From Candidatus Amarobacter glycogenicus (GTDB lineage Bacteria; Chloroflexota; Dehalococcoidia; Tepidiformales; Tepidiformaceae): a DNA stretch of 64,000 nt. Below, piece after piece: positions 15,885 through 25,200 of the stretch; position 1 is the first letter of the stretch, and every line of letters starts with the position of its first letter. The translations under genes were made by a program, and so were the position numbers. The DNA is taken from positions 124,001 through 188,000 of the forward strand of contig JADJZF010000001.1 in the NCBI GenBank assembly GCA_016719395.1. Reading direction: 5' to 3'. Below the pieces are notes generated by a model. The model saw only the letters and a program-made list of their open reading frames with translations. It did not search any database and was not told the DNA's origin.

Positions 15885-18302
15885 CTAGTGCCCGGCCCCT
15901 GTGGGCTCGTCGGCCACAACTCCGCAGCGGCGGAGTTCGTCAACCTCCGCCGTGGGGATGCCCAACAGCTCGCGGAGGATGTAGTCGTTCGCTTCGCCGA
16001 ACCCGGGCGCCGGTCCCGAAACGGGCACCGGCGTCTCCGAAAGCCGGAACGCCACGCGCGGATACGGCGTCCGGCCCACGCCGGGCGTTTCCACGTATTC
16101 GAAGCCGGAGTACGCCCGAACGTGCGGGTCGGTCAGCAGTTCGGCTGCATTGAGCACAGCACCGGCGGCGATTCCTGCGGCCTGCAACTCCGCCTGCGCT
16201 TCGTAGTGCGTCCGTCCCTCCGTCCATGCCGTGATTGCAGCGGCAATGTCCCCGCGGGCCGCCTTCCTCGCGGCCGCTCCCGCATACCGTGCGGCCATTT
16301 CCGTCCGTCCGATGAGGTTGCACAGCGCCATCCATTCGCGCTCGTCCTCAACAGCGATGGCTACCCATGCATCCTCGCCCCGGCAGCGGAAGATCCCGTG
16401 TGGCTCCATGGCCGGGTGGTCGTTGCCCGTGCGCCGGCGTTCTCGCCCGTTCATCGCGTAGTCGATGTAGGCATCGCCGAGCACCTGGAATTCGCCTTCG
16501 ATCATCGCGAGTTCCAGGTGCTGGCCCTCGCCGGTGCGCTCCACATGCCGCAGCGCTGCGCAGACAGCGAACGCCGTCAAAACGCCTGCTTGCTGGTCGC
16601 AGAAGAAGTTCCCGGGTTTCATCGGTGGGCCGTCCGCGTATCCGGTCAGGTGGCTCAGGCCGCTCATCGCGTCGATCCCTGGCCCGTAGGAAATCCGGTC
16701 GCGCAGTGGCCCCGAAAGACCGAACGCGGGCATCGAAGCGAGAACAATGCGGGGGTTCAGTTCCCGGAGCGTTTCGAAGTCGATCCCAAGGTTTCCCATC
16801 ACGCGCGGCGAGAAGTTCTGCACCACGACATCGCTCTTCGCCGCCAGGGCAAGGAACAACTCGCGTCCCTCCGCCGTCGCGACATCGAGCGCGAGACTGC
16901 GCTTGCCGTGGTTGAGTTCGTTGAAAGTCATGATCCGGTTGTACGAAGGGGCTTCGGCGCCTTCGAGAAGAGGCGCAACGCCGGCGGCAACCTTCGGTCG
17001 GCTCCCCGGCGCTTCCACCTTGATCACCTCGGCGCCGAGGTCGGCAAGGATGAATGAGGCGATCGGTCCCGCCACAGCGTTCGTGAAGTCGATCACGCGG
17101 AGGCCCGAAAGTGGCTTCAGGCCCCTCCTCTGCGTCTCCGGCCGGGTCGGGGCCGTTTCGTTGCCGGTCCAGCTCGCGTCGGAGTGTTGGCCCAGCATCG
17201 GCGCGGGAGCGCACGTCCAGGGCGTCGCACTCATCCGAAATGGTGCTCCCGGCTGCAGGACGGGTCCGGCGCCCGGATGCTCGGTGGTGACGAAGCTGCC
17301 GCGCTCCCGATGATGAGGCTCCGACATCACCTCGCCGGGTTCGCGCACCTCAGTGAAGGGCAGCCGCAGCTCCTGCGCGCTCGACACGATCGCTTCGCGT
17401 GTCTTGTCTGCCAGCCATTCGTCCATGATCGCGTCGACCTCATCAGCGTGGCCCATCATCGAAGACAAGAGGTCCGGCGCCGCTAGGCGTGGGTGTGGGA
17501 TAAGCACCCCCAGCAGGTCGAGGAAGCGGTTGTTCGAGTGACAATGCACGTAGCCATCGGCGCATGGCCGGATCGTCGACGGATAGGAATGCTCGGGCGG
17601 AAATCCAAGCAGCCGGGTGCCGTTTCGCCGATGGATCCGGCCGTAGAAGTGGGCGCCCTGTTCGACTGCCCCCAGGAGGAAGGTCGCTGCCTGCATCGCG
17701 GCGCAATCGACCACCTGGCCTGTGCCGGTCACTTCGCGGGCGAGCAGCGCGGCCATCACGCCCAACGCCAGCTGCGCCCCGGCCTGGTACTCCACGAGCG
17801 AGCCATACGCCTTCAGCGGCTCCCGGTCGGGAGAGCCCGTCAGCATCGCGTAGCCGCCGAGGGAGTACGTGATGAGTTCGCCGCCCCGATAGTCCGCGTA
17901 TGGCCCGTTTAGTCCGAATCCAGTCACGCTCGCGATCACCAGCGCGGGGTACTCGGCACGCCACGCGTCAAGGTCGATCTTCGCCGCCGCCAGTTCCGCC
18001 GGCCGGAGGCTGGTGATGACCACGTCGGCGCCGGGGAGGAGCCTGGTCACGGCCGTCCCCTCCCCCGTCGCGAGGTCCGCGATCGTGCTCCGTTTCCCGG
18101 TGTTCAGGTGAAGGAAGAGGCCCGAGCACTCGGCGTTCGGCGCGTCCCCAGGGAACGGCCCGTCCCGCCGGGTCCGGTCGCCGTTGAGTGGTTCGACCTT
18201 GATGACATCCGCGCCGAGGCCCGCCAACAGCTTGCCGCAGTACGGCCCGCTCACACCTTCGGCCAATTCGAGGACGCGGATACCCGCCAGCGCTCCCGCC
18301 AA
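15885..18302 (-). CDS. Double CaiB/BaiF CoA-transferase (two fused domains)
   Basis: An 805-residue protein with two complete class III CoA-transferase domains in tandem, about 1-380 and 395-800; single-domain members are about 400 residues. Each has its own start-like strand (GIRVLELAEGVSGP; GLRVIDFTNAVAGP) and GADVIKVEP/GAEVIKVEA segment. At the catalytic Asp position the first domain carries Glu171 (LVEYQAG) and the second keeps Asp (CDQQAG). The class III fold is an interlocked dimer, so the fusion probably forms an internal heterodimer. TTG 18302 is preceded by AGGAG at good spacing. It is followed by an enoyl-CoA hydratase. Confidence 0.92.
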   Translation of the reverse strand: MAGALAGIRVLELAEGVSGPYCGKLLAGLGADVIKVEPLNGDRTRRDGPFPGDAPNAECSGLFLHLNTGKRSTIADLATGEGTAVTRLLPGADVVITSLRPAELAAAKIDLDAWRAEYPALVIASVTGFGLNGPYADYRGGELITYSLGGYAMLTGSPDREPLKAYGSLVEYQAGAQLALGVMAALLAREVTGTGQVVDCAAMQAATFLLGAVEQGAHFYGRIHRRNGTRLLGFPPEHSYPSTIRPCADGYVHCHSNNRFLDLLGVLIPHPRLAAPDLLSSMMGHADEVDAIMDEWLADKTREAIVSSAQELRLPFTEVREPGEVMSEPHHRERGSFVTTEHPGAGPVLQPGAPFRMSATPWTCAPAPMLGQHSDASWTGNETAPTRPETQRRGLKPLSGLRVIDFTNAVAGPIASFILADLGAEVIKVEAPGSRPKVAAGVAPLLEGAEAPSYNRIMTFNELNHGKRSLALDVATAEGRELFLALAAKSDVVVQNFSPRVMGNLGIDFETLRELNPRIVLASMPAFGLSGPLRDRISYGPGIDAMSGLSHLTGYADGPPMKPGNFFCDQQAGVLTAFAVCAALRHVERTGEGQHLELAMIEGEFQVLGDAYIDYAMNGRERRRTGNDHPAMEPHGIFRCRGEDAWVAIAVEDEREWMALCNLIGRTEMAARYAGAAARKAARGDIAAAITAWTEGRTHYEAQAELQAAGIAAGAVLNAAELLTDPHVRAYSGFEYVETPGVGRTPYPRVAFRLSETPVPVSGPAPGFGEANDYILRELLGIPTAEVDELRRCGVVADEPTGAGH

Positions 18303-18393
18303 TTCGGAACTCCTGCCGGGAAACCCGCGGCGCTGCGATTCTACCCACCACCCGCCGCTGCATCACAGTCGTTAGCTGGCGTGTCCCCCTGGG

Positions 18394-18413
18394 GGCCCCT
18401 GGACTCGGGGGCC
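18394..18413. terminator. Weak hairpin after the nitroreductase gene
   Basis: GGCCCC and GGGGCC form a 6-base stem around an 8-base loop, 21 bases past the nitroreductase stop and ahead of the double CoA-transferase. No U-tract. Confidence 0.3.
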
Positions 18414-18433
18414 AGGTAGCCGCGGCCGCCCGC

Positions 18434-19000
18434 CTACCAGGCGGTCCCGAACTTCTCCCGGTACGCCACCTCTGAAACCGGCCGCCGCTTGTTCTTCCCC
18501 AGCTTCACCGCGGGCCAGCCCATCGGGATCACCGCGTCGATGTGCGTGCCTTCTGGCACCCCGAGGAAGTCCTTGAGTTCCTGCTCCTTCAGCTTCCCGC
18601 GCGATGTCGTCAGGACCGTCCCGAGCCCCGCCGCGTGAGCCGCGAGGAGCAGGTTCTGGATTCCCGGATACACCGATCCACCCCAGGCGGCGGAGCCAGT
18701 CGCCGACATTCCAAACGGGTTCTCGGCGCACACGAAAATGATCACCGGGACTTCGTCCCACGGTGTCCGTCCGGGAGCGGGGGCTTCATCTACGAGTTCG
18801 GCGAGCTTCTTCTTCGCCGCCGGATCGGTTACGACGATGAACCGCAGGACCTGCACGTTCTTGGCGCTCGGCGCCCGGGTTGCGGCCCGGAGAATCTTCT
18901 CGATGAGGACGTCGTCGATGGGGTCGCTGGTGAACTCGCGAACGGCACGTTGCCGGGCCATCAACTCGGTCAGGGAATCCAGGCTGGCGATTTCGGTCAT
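18434..19000 (-). CDS. Nitroreductase-family flavoprotein
   Basis: A 188-residue FMN protein of the nitroreductase fold. The N-terminal MARQRAVREFTSDPID carries the conserved R-x-x-R-x-F FMN-phosphate motif, and the middle TRAPSAKNVQVLRFIVVTD and C-terminal AHAAGLGTVLTT complete the family pattern. Members reduce nitro compounds, quinones or enones with NAD(P)H; the substrate is not deducible. AAGGAT lies 8 bases before the ATG. It is alone, upstream of the double CoA-transferase on the same strand and divergent from rho. Confidence 0.9.
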   Translation of the reverse strand: MTEIASLDSLTELMARQRAVREFTSDPIDDVLIEKILRAATRAPSAKNVQVLRFIVVTDPAAKKKLAELVDEAPAPGRTPWDEVPVIIFVCAENPFGMSATGSAAWGGSVYPGIQNLLLAAHAAGLGTVLTTSRGKLKEQELKDFLGVPEGTHIDAVIPMGWPAVKLGKNKRRPVSEVAYREKFGTAW

Positions 19001-19137
19001 GGTGTCATCCTTGGGGCGGAAAGTGACACCGAGTCTAGCCGGTCTGCAGGCGTGTTTAAACGCCGATGTAGGTCATCCGCTTCACATCCGCCGCACGACG
19101 GCGCGAGCCTCCCCGGACGATTGGCCCGGTATCTGCC

Positions 19138-19166
19138 TTGCATGCCAATCGGTGGCGTCGTAATGT
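19138..19166 (+). promoter_or_regulatory. Predicted sigma-70-like promoter of rho
   Basis: TTGCAT at 19138-19143 and TAATGT at 19161-19166 are separated by 17 bases, a good match to the vegetative consensus, about 160 bases upstream of rho. The 328-base gap 19001-19328 holds no convincing ORF; the long leader may serve Rho autoregulation, which is known in other bacteria but not shown here. Confidence 0.4.
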
Positions 19167-19328
19167 GTCTGTAGCTGGATTGGATAGCGTGCCGCTGAAG
19201 GTACTGCCAGCTCCCCACTTTGTCCGTGCGTCCATACAGTCCGAGCGTTGGACGCGGAAACACCTTACGTTTTCATCGCACCCCTCACCGCCCTCCAGGC
19301 ACGCACACCCCTCTAAACGGTAGTCGCA

Positions 19329-21117
19329 TTGGAAGAAACTGAAACCCAGGAACCGACCACAAGCCCCGAAGCCACTTCGGAAGACGGGCACGCTCTCGCC
19401 CCGGCCCCTCGCCGCCGGACAACCCGCCCAAAGGCGGCGCCTGCGCCGGAAGACGTGGTGGATGTCGCTGCCACGATAGGCAATAACGCGTCCCCGCCGG
19501 CCGATGCCGAGGTCGGGGAAAAGCCGCGCCGGCAGCGCCCCTTCCGCCGCGAGACCGCGGACTCCGCTGAAGCTCCCCCTTCCCCTGTCGATGCGCCCTC
19601 CGCCGACTCCCCGGTCACGGATTCGCCGCCCGCTGGCGCACCCCAGGAACGCACGTTCACCCGCCACGGCCGGAACGAGAACCGCGAAGGCGTCGAACAG
19701 CGCCAGGAACAGCAGCCCCGTGGGGAACGCCGCTGGAGAGATCGCGACAACCGGGGCGACCGTGGAGAACGGCGCTGGGGCGAGCGTGAGGCCCCGCGCG
19801 ACCGTGACTCCCAGGACCAGGAAGAGCGTCAGACTCGCAGCCAGATGGCACCCCTCAACATCGCCGAGATGGAACAGAAGTCGCGCGAGCAACTCGCCGA
19901 ACTCGCCATCGCGATGGGTCTCGATGAAGCCGCCACCCTGCGTAAGACCGACCTCATCTTCCGATTGCTCCAGGCGCAGGCGGAGGTACGGGGAAACGTC
20001 TTCTCCGGCGGCTTCCTGGAAGTCAGCGACGACGGAAACTACGGGTTCCTGCGTGGCGAGTCCATGCTCGGCGGCCCTCACGACATCTACGTCTCGCAGT
20101 CCCAGCTTCGCAAGTTCGGTCTCCGTCCCGGCGACTATGTAACCGGACAGGTGCGGCACCCCAAGGACAATGAGAAGTACTACGGCCTGCTGAAGGTCGA
20201 AGCGGTCAACGGCATGGATCCCGAAGTGGCGAAGCGGCGCCCCTACTTCGAGAACCTCACGGCGATCTTCCCGCGCGAACAACTCAAGCTCGAAACCACC
20301 CCGGACAACCTCACCCACCGCATCATTGACCTGATCGCCCCATCGGGCGCGGCCAGCGGCGCTCATCGTCTCGCCGCCGAAAGCCGGCAAGACGATGCTG
20401 TTGAAGAACATCGCCAACGGCATCTCCACCAACTACCCGGACGTCCACCTCATGGTCGTCCTCATTGGCGAACGGCCCGAAGAAGTCACCGACATGAAGC
20501 GGAGCGTGCGCGGAGAAGTCGTCAGCAGCACGTTCGATGAGCCGGTCGAAGACCAGACGCGCGTCGCCGAACTGGCGCTTGAGCGCGCCAAGCGTCTCGT
20601 TGAAGGCGGCAAGGACGTCGTCATCCTCATGGACTCGATCACGCGCCTGACGCGCGCCTACAACGTCGCCCTGCCATCGAGCGGCCGCACCCTTTCCGGC
20701 GGCGTCGACCCGGTTGCGCTCTACCCGCCCAAGCGGCTCTTCGGCGCCGCCCGGAAGGCTGACGAGGGTGGATCGCTCACCATTCTCGCCACCTGTCTCG
20801 TCGACACCGGCTCCCGCATGGATGAAGTCGTTTTCGAGGAGTTCAAGGGCACCGGCAACCTGGAATTGCGCCTGGACCGCAAGCTGGCGGAACGCCGCTT
20901 CTACCCGGCGATCGACCTCCAGGGGAGCAGTACCCGGCGCGAGGAGCTCCTGCTCGATGAGAAGACCCTCCGTGGAGTCTGGCTCGTGCGCCGGATGACG
21001 GCTATGATTTCACAGAACTCGCCGAACCAGATCGAGGCGACCGAGCGGCTCCTCGAACGGATCGCGCGGACTTCGACGAATGAGGAGTTCCTCGGAACGT
21101 TGAAAACAGAGCTCTAG
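19329..21117 (+). CDS. rho: Transcription termination factor Rho (frameshifted in this sequence)
   Basis: Hexameric RNA helicase that ends transcription. Residues 1-170 are a low-complexity Arg/Asp/Glu-rich extension as in high-GC actinobacterial and Chloroflexi Rho; then come the N-terminal helical domain, the RNA-binding cold-shock domain (SDDGNYGFLRG) and the ATPase with AGKTMLLKN (Walker A), VVILMDSITRLTRAYN (Walker B) and SGGVDP...FGAARKA. The frame breaks twice before Walker A: one base appears missing in the C-run at 20338-20341 and one in the G-run near 20358. Restoring both gives DLIAP-IGRGQR-ALIVSPPKAGKT, a perfect Rho sequence. Start is TTG. Rho is normally essential, so sequence error is the likeliest cause. 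Confidence 0.9.
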
Positions 21118-21253
21118 GGCACTCACCTAAGGGCCCTGTGATCCGGCAATCAGCAATCGCCGGAATAGCTTCGAAAGGAGGAGGCGAGCAAGGTTAGGCC
21201 AGGCTCAGCCTGTGGTGCGTGTACCCGCCCGCCACCCTGACCGGATTCGCGTT

Positions 21254-22492
21254 ATGGCATTCAAACTGTCTCGCGCGCGTAGCCACGCACACTCGAAGCG
21301 CCCCGGCCGGTTCACCGTCCATGGCCTCGTCGTGAGTCTTGCCGTGGGCGCTGTCGTCTTCGCGAGCCACTTCCCGAGCGCCTCCAACGTTTCTGCCTCC
21401 ACAACCCTCCCTACCTTCAGCCTCTCCGGCATGGCGGGCACCACCCAGGCCCGTTCGCTCACCGCTTTCCGCCCCTCCGCCAGCATCCAGACCATGGATT
21501 CAGTCGCGACAACGAACCTCCGGACGGAAGTCCTGAGCGTCCGCGCAGTTGGCGCCGTCTCGCCGACGACTTCACTCTCATCCGGCGTTTCGGCCGCGGC
21601 CGCCTCGCTTGGTGAAGTCGGTGCGGGAGTGAAGCCCCTGGCCGATATCATCGATCCGCGTAGCCCCATCGTTGAATACCGCACCCAGGGCGGCGATTCG
21701 ATCAGCGGTATCGCCTCCCGCTACGGCGTCTCGATGGCGACCATCCTTGCCAACAACCCGACGTTGCATGCCGACAACCCGAACCTCATCCAGCGGGACC
21801 AAATCATCATCGTCCCGCGCAAGGACGGCATCCTCTACAAGGTCGGCTACGGCGATACCGTAGCGAAGATCGTTGGCCAGTACGACAACATCGATGCCGA
21901 CACGGTCGTCTCCTATAAGCCCAACAACATCGCCAACCCGAACCAGCTCGAACAGGGCCAGTACCTCCTCCTCCCCGGCGCGACGATTAAACCCCCGCCG
22001 CCGCCGCCACCGCCACCGCCCGCCAGCAGCACCGGTAACCCCGGCAGCGGTCCGGGCGTCGGAACCAACCAAGGCAGCGGCACCGCACTGCCTTCCGGCG
22101 GCAAGTTCAAGAACTTCCCCCTCGGTGGTTGGCGCTCGGTCAGCGACGCATTCGGCACTCCGCGTGGCGCTGGCTCCTACCACACGGGCATCGACCTCGA
22201 CATGTACAGCTTCGCCTTCTCGCCGATCTTTTCTGTCTGCGATGGAGTGGTGACGACCACCGAGTACCTCACCTACAGCTACGGCTACCACGTCATTGTC
22301 GACTGTGGGGATGGCTGGACGACCCTCTACGCCCACATGAGCCAGATCAACGTGACTCCCGGCCAGCGCGTCAGCGCAGGCGCCACGCTCGGTCTCACCG
22401 GTCTCACCGGCTTCACCACCGGTCATCACCTGCACTTCGAAATCCGCTACAACGGCGGCTATGTGAACCCCGCGCTCTACCTGAACTTCTAG
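21254..22492 (+). CDS. LysM and M23 metallopeptidase (cell-wall endopeptidase)
   Basis: Exported peptidoglycan hydrolase of 412 residues. A basic N-terminus plus hydrophobic segment (about residues 20-40) is a signal peptide or anchor. Two LysM repeats follow, GGDSISGIASRYGVS and YGDTVAKIVGQYD, then a poly-proline and Ser/Gly linker. The C-terminal M23 domain has the zinc ligands in YHTGIDLD (H-x3-D) and GHHLHFEIR (H-x-H). It lies 136 bases after rho; the gap includes a short stem (TCCGGC/GCCGGA at 21142-21164). I looked for a ydaO-type riboswitch there and could not support one. Confidence 0.92.
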   Translation: MAFKLSRARSHAHSKRPGRFTVHGLVVSLAVGAVVFASHFPSASNVSASTTLPTFSLSGMAGTTQARSLTAFRPSASIQTMDSVATTNLRTEVLSVRAVGAVSPTTSLSSGVSAAAASLGEVGAGVKPLADIIDPRSPIVEYRTQGGDSISGIASRYGVSMATILANNPTLHADNPNLIQRDQIIIVPRKDGILYKVGYGDTVAKIVGQYDNIDADTVVSYKPNNIANPNQLEQGQYLLLPGATIKPPPPPPPPPPASSTGNPGSGPGVGTNQGSGTALPSGGKFKNFPLGGWRSVSDAFGTPRGAGSYHTGIDLDMYSFAFSPIFSVCDGVVTTTEYLTYSYGYHVIVDCGDGWTTLYAHMSQINVTPGQRVSAGATLGLTGLTGFTTGHHLHFEIRYNGGYVNPALYLNF

Positions 22493-22538
22493 CCGAACTG
22501 AAACAGTGCGGACGCGAAGGATTCCGAGCCGGCGGTGT

Positions 22539-22748
22539 TCAGCTCCCGGCGACTCCTGACAGAGCCTGCTCCGCGCGTTCGATGGCCGTGGCCAGCGCCC
22601 CTTCGGGCGAATTGCCGGCGCCGGACGCGACCGGCTTGTTCCCGGACCGCACCACGGCGGTCCAGAGGCTGTTTCAGTTGTTCAGCGAGGCTTCGGCGAC
22701 GTACTCAACGCCGTGGATACGGACGGCTTTCGATTCGAACGGGGTCAT
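22539..22748 (-). pseudogene. Small ORF interrupted by an in-frame TGA
   Basis: From ATG 22748, preceded by AGGAGG 6 bases away, a frame runs 24 codons to TGA (22674-22676), then continues another 44 codons to a second stop at 22539. Both parts look coding: the first holds KAVRIHGVEYVAEASL, the second NSLWTAVVRSGNKPVASG. Read through, it would be a 69-residue soluble protein of unknown family. Either the TGA is a mutated or miscalled codon (TGG is one change away), or the functional product is only 24 residues. It occupies most of the 386-base gap between the M23 and lyase genes. Confidence 0.45.
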
Positions 22749-22878
22749 TGACCGCCTCCTCTCGTTGCGATGTTACACCCCCAACGGTGGCGGTCGGAAC
22801 GTGCGCGGAGTCTGACACCGGCCGGATCTGCAGCCATACTTCCCGGCACGAGCGTGCGTTCGAAGATGAGGTAGGGCA

Positions 22879-24522
22879 ATGACCGAGATCAACGGGGGCC
22901 GCCTGGCCGCCAGGCAACTCAAACAAGCGGGGATCGATACAGCCTTCGGGGTTGTCGCGGGGCCGATGATCGAAGTGATGGCCGGCATGCAGGCCGAGGG
23001 CATCCGGGTAGTGAACTGCCGCCACGAGGAGTCCGCCTGTTTCGCCGCCTCTGCGTGGGGTTACCTGAAGAAGAAACCCGGCGTGGTCGTGGCGGGTTCG
23101 GGACCGGGCATGATCAACACGGTCACCGGGCTTCACGTCGCGACCGAGTCCTGCATGCCGCTCGTCGTCCTCGGCGGATCGGTAGACGGACGGACGCGTG
23201 GGCTTGGCGGGTTCCAGGAAGCCGACCAGGTCGCGTTCGCGAAGCCCGGCTGCAAGTGGACGGCACAGGTCGACAGCACCGAACGCATCCCGGAGCTGGT
23301 GCACCTTGCCCTGGGGAAGGCAGTCAGCGGGCGGCCCGGAGGCGTCTACCTCGACTTCCCCGGACAGTTCGTTCGCCGCCGTGTGGACGACGAGGCAGTC
23401 CCGCTGCGGACGGGAGGCCCGCAGGTCTCTGCGCCGCACCCGGACCCGCGGATGGTCGAGTCGATCGCCTCGATGCTGGCGTCAGCGAAGCGGCCACTCG
23501 TGCTTGTGGGCAAGGGCGCGGCCTGGGCGGACGCGACATCCGGGCTGACGCGGCTGGTGGGGCTCGGGATCCCGTATGTGGCGTCGCCGATGGGGCGCGG
23601 CGTGATCGCCGATGACAACCCTATGTGTATGAACGCTGCCCGTTCGGCGGCGCTCGCCGGCGCGGACGCAGTCCTGATGGTGGGCGGGCGGTTCAACTGG
23701 ATCTTCCAGTTCGGACGGGCTCCGCGCTTCGCGACCGACGTCCGCTTGGCCCAGATCGACATCGTGCCGGAAGAGATGACGAACGCCGCCGACCTCGAGT
23801 TCGGCCTCGTGGCGGATTGCGCTGCCGCGAGCGAAGCCATCTCCGATGCGCTCACGGGCCGGGCGCTGGCGACGACGGGGACGGGCTGGGCGGAAGCGCT
23901 CCGCACTGACGCGGCGAAGAATGAAGCCGCGATCGGAGAACAGATGGCTTCCGACCGGGAGCCGATCAACCACTTCCGCCTGCTTCGCGAAGTGCGTGAT
24001 GCCGTCCCCCGGGACGTCAACATCAGTGTCGATGCAGAGCTGACGATGGCGGTTTCGCGGGCAGTGCTACCGAGCTACAACCCGCGCTCCCTCCTCAATT
24101 CCGGAACAACGGGCTGCATGGGGACGGGCGTTCCCTACGCGCTCGGCGCCAAGCTGGCGATGCCCGAGCGTCCGGCGGTGGCGGTCATCGGCGATTACGC
24201 ATTCGGGGCGGCAGCGATGGAAGTCGAGACCGCGGCGCGGATCGGTGCGAACGTGGTGTTCGTGATTTCGAACAACGGGGGCATCGCGGGCCATTCGATC
24301 CAGGACCGGATGTTCGCGCCGGATTCGCCGCCCATCGCCGCACTGCTGCCGGTGGATTACGAGCGCATGGGCGAGATGGTCGGGGGGTTCTCGGCGCGCG
24401 TTACCGACCCGGCAGAGATCCGCCCGACCCTGGAAAGGGCGCTGAACGCGGGCAAGGTCGCCGTCATCAACGTCATCACCGACCCGAAGGGCGGCAGCCG
24501 CGGGTCGATGTACCTGGGCTGA
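22879..24522 (+). CDS. Thiamine-diphosphate enzyme, 2-hydroxyacyl-CoA lyase/oxalyl-CoA decarboxylase-like
   Basis: A 547-residue enzyme with the three-domain ThDP architecture. The catalytic glutamate is in CRHEESA (Glu50). The ThDP/Mg motif is VIGDYAFGAAAMEVET...ISNNGG near the C-terminus; the A-F-G-x-x-x-MEVET pattern is that of oxalyl-CoA decarboxylase and 2-hydroxyacyl-CoA lyase rather than acetolactate synthase. The expected reaction is cleavage of a 2-hydroxyacyl-CoA to an aldehyde and formyl-CoA, or oxalyl-CoA decarboxylation. The many CoA-transferases in the window and formate dehydrogenase at 41-46 kb would fit either. No partner gene is adjacent; an acetolactate-synthase-like enzyme remains possible. 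Confidence 0.82.
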   Translation: MTEINGGRLAARQLKQAGIDTAFGVVAGPMIEVMAGMQAEGIRVVNCRHEESACFAASAWGYLKKKPGVVVAGSGPGMINTVTGLHVATESCMPLVVLGGSVDGRTRGLGGFQEADQVAFAKPGCKWTAQVDSTERIPELVHLALGKAVSGRPGGVYLDFPGQFVRRRVDDEAVPLRTGGPQVSAPHPDPRMVESIASMLASAKRPLVLVGKGAAWADATSGLTRLVGLGIPYVASPMGRGVIADDNPMCMNAARSAALAGADAVLMVGGRFNWIFQFGRAPRFATDVRLAQIDIVPEEMTNAADLEFGLVADCAAASEAISDALTGRALATTGTGWAEALRTDAAKNEAAIGEQMASDREPINHFRLLREVRDAVPRDVNISVDAELTMAVSRAVLPSYNPRSLLNSGTTGCMGTGVPYALGAKLAMPERPAVAVIGDYAFGAAAMEVETAARIGANVVFVISNNGGIAGHSIQDRMFAPDSPPIAALLPVDYERMGEMVGGFSARVTDPAEIRPTLERALNAGKVAVINVITDPKGGSRGSMYLG

Positions 24523-24582
24523 CAGGTGACAGCCGATGGGGGCGCCGGCGGGGGTCAAGAAGTGGGTTGTGCCCGGGCTCGC

Positions 24583-25011
24583 TCAAGGGCGAGGCGTCAG
24601 TGGTCCGGGCTTCGGCTCCCCTACCCCCAGCTCTCCCAATAACGTCCGGACGCGTGCCGCGATGTCGTCGCGGATGCGGCGCACGACTTCGATCGGCTGA
24701 CCCGCCGGGTCGTCGACGGTCCAGTCGAGGTAGCGCTTGCCGGCGTAAATGGGGCAGGCGTCTCCGCATCCCATCGTGATGACCACATCGGACGACTCGA
24801 CGACGTCATGAGTGAGGGGTTTCGGAAACTCCGCGGATAGGTCGATCCCGATCTCCGCCATGGCCTCAACCACGCGGGCGTTGATCGACTCGGTAGGGGC
24901 AGACCCGGCCGAGCGGACGTGGACGCTTCCCGAACTGAGCGATGCCGTGAGTGCCGCAGCCATCTGCGAGCGACCGGCATTGTGGACACAGACGAAGAGG
25001 ACTTCAGGCAT
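24583..25011 (-). CDS. arsC: Arsenate reductase, low-molecular-weight phosphatase type
   Basis: A 142-residue thiol-dependent arsenate reductase. The catalytic loop C-x5-R is present in VLFVCVHNAGRSQMAAAL, and the relay cysteines appear in MGCGDACPIYAGKRYLDW, typical of the thioredoxin-coupled ArsC family. It reduces As(V) to As(III) for export by the adjacent Acr3. The frame is open back into acr3, which would make a 596-residue fusion, but the roughly 80 residues between the two domains look non-coding and a frameshift explains the read-through, so I treat ATG 25011 as the start. A tandem CGTTARC site lies about 170 bases upstream. Confidence 0.88.
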   Translation of the reverse strand: MPEVLFVCVHNAGRSQMAAALTASLSSGSVHVRSAGSAPTESINARVVEAMAEIGIDLSAEFPKPLTHDVVESSDVVITMGCGDACPIYAGKRYLDWTVDDPAGQPIEVVRRIRDDIAARVRTLLGELGVGEPKPGPLTPRP

Positions 25012-25182
25012 GTGGTTCGTACTCGCTCCCCGGACTCTCGCCTTGGCAGGATAGCTGGCCCACAGGCATAGTCTGCGAGAGAAATGTGTGTTGTGTGCGC
25101 CCGCGCAGAGCGCTGTTCTGCTCGAGCGGCGTTGTCCGGCAGCTTTCCCGGTTCTGGCGCTTCCGCTACTCTCCCGGGCGGG

Positions 25183-25200
25183 CGTTAACGCGGCGTTAGC
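25183..25200. promoter_or_regulatory. Direct-repeat element upstream of arsC
   Basis: CGTTAACG-N3-CGTTAGC: two CGTTA(A/G)C units with an 11-base period, i.e. one helical turn. The same 18-base pattern recurs upstream of acr3 at 26344-26361. This spacing is like OmpR/PhoB-family operators. It overlaps the proposed acr3 stop codon. Confidence 0.45.

Noticed and set aside
21118..21253. Possible riboswitch (cyclic-di-AMP ydaO type) before the LysM/M23 gene
   Set aside because: Known context for such riboswitches, but the conserved core motifs were not found; only one 6-base stem is visible.
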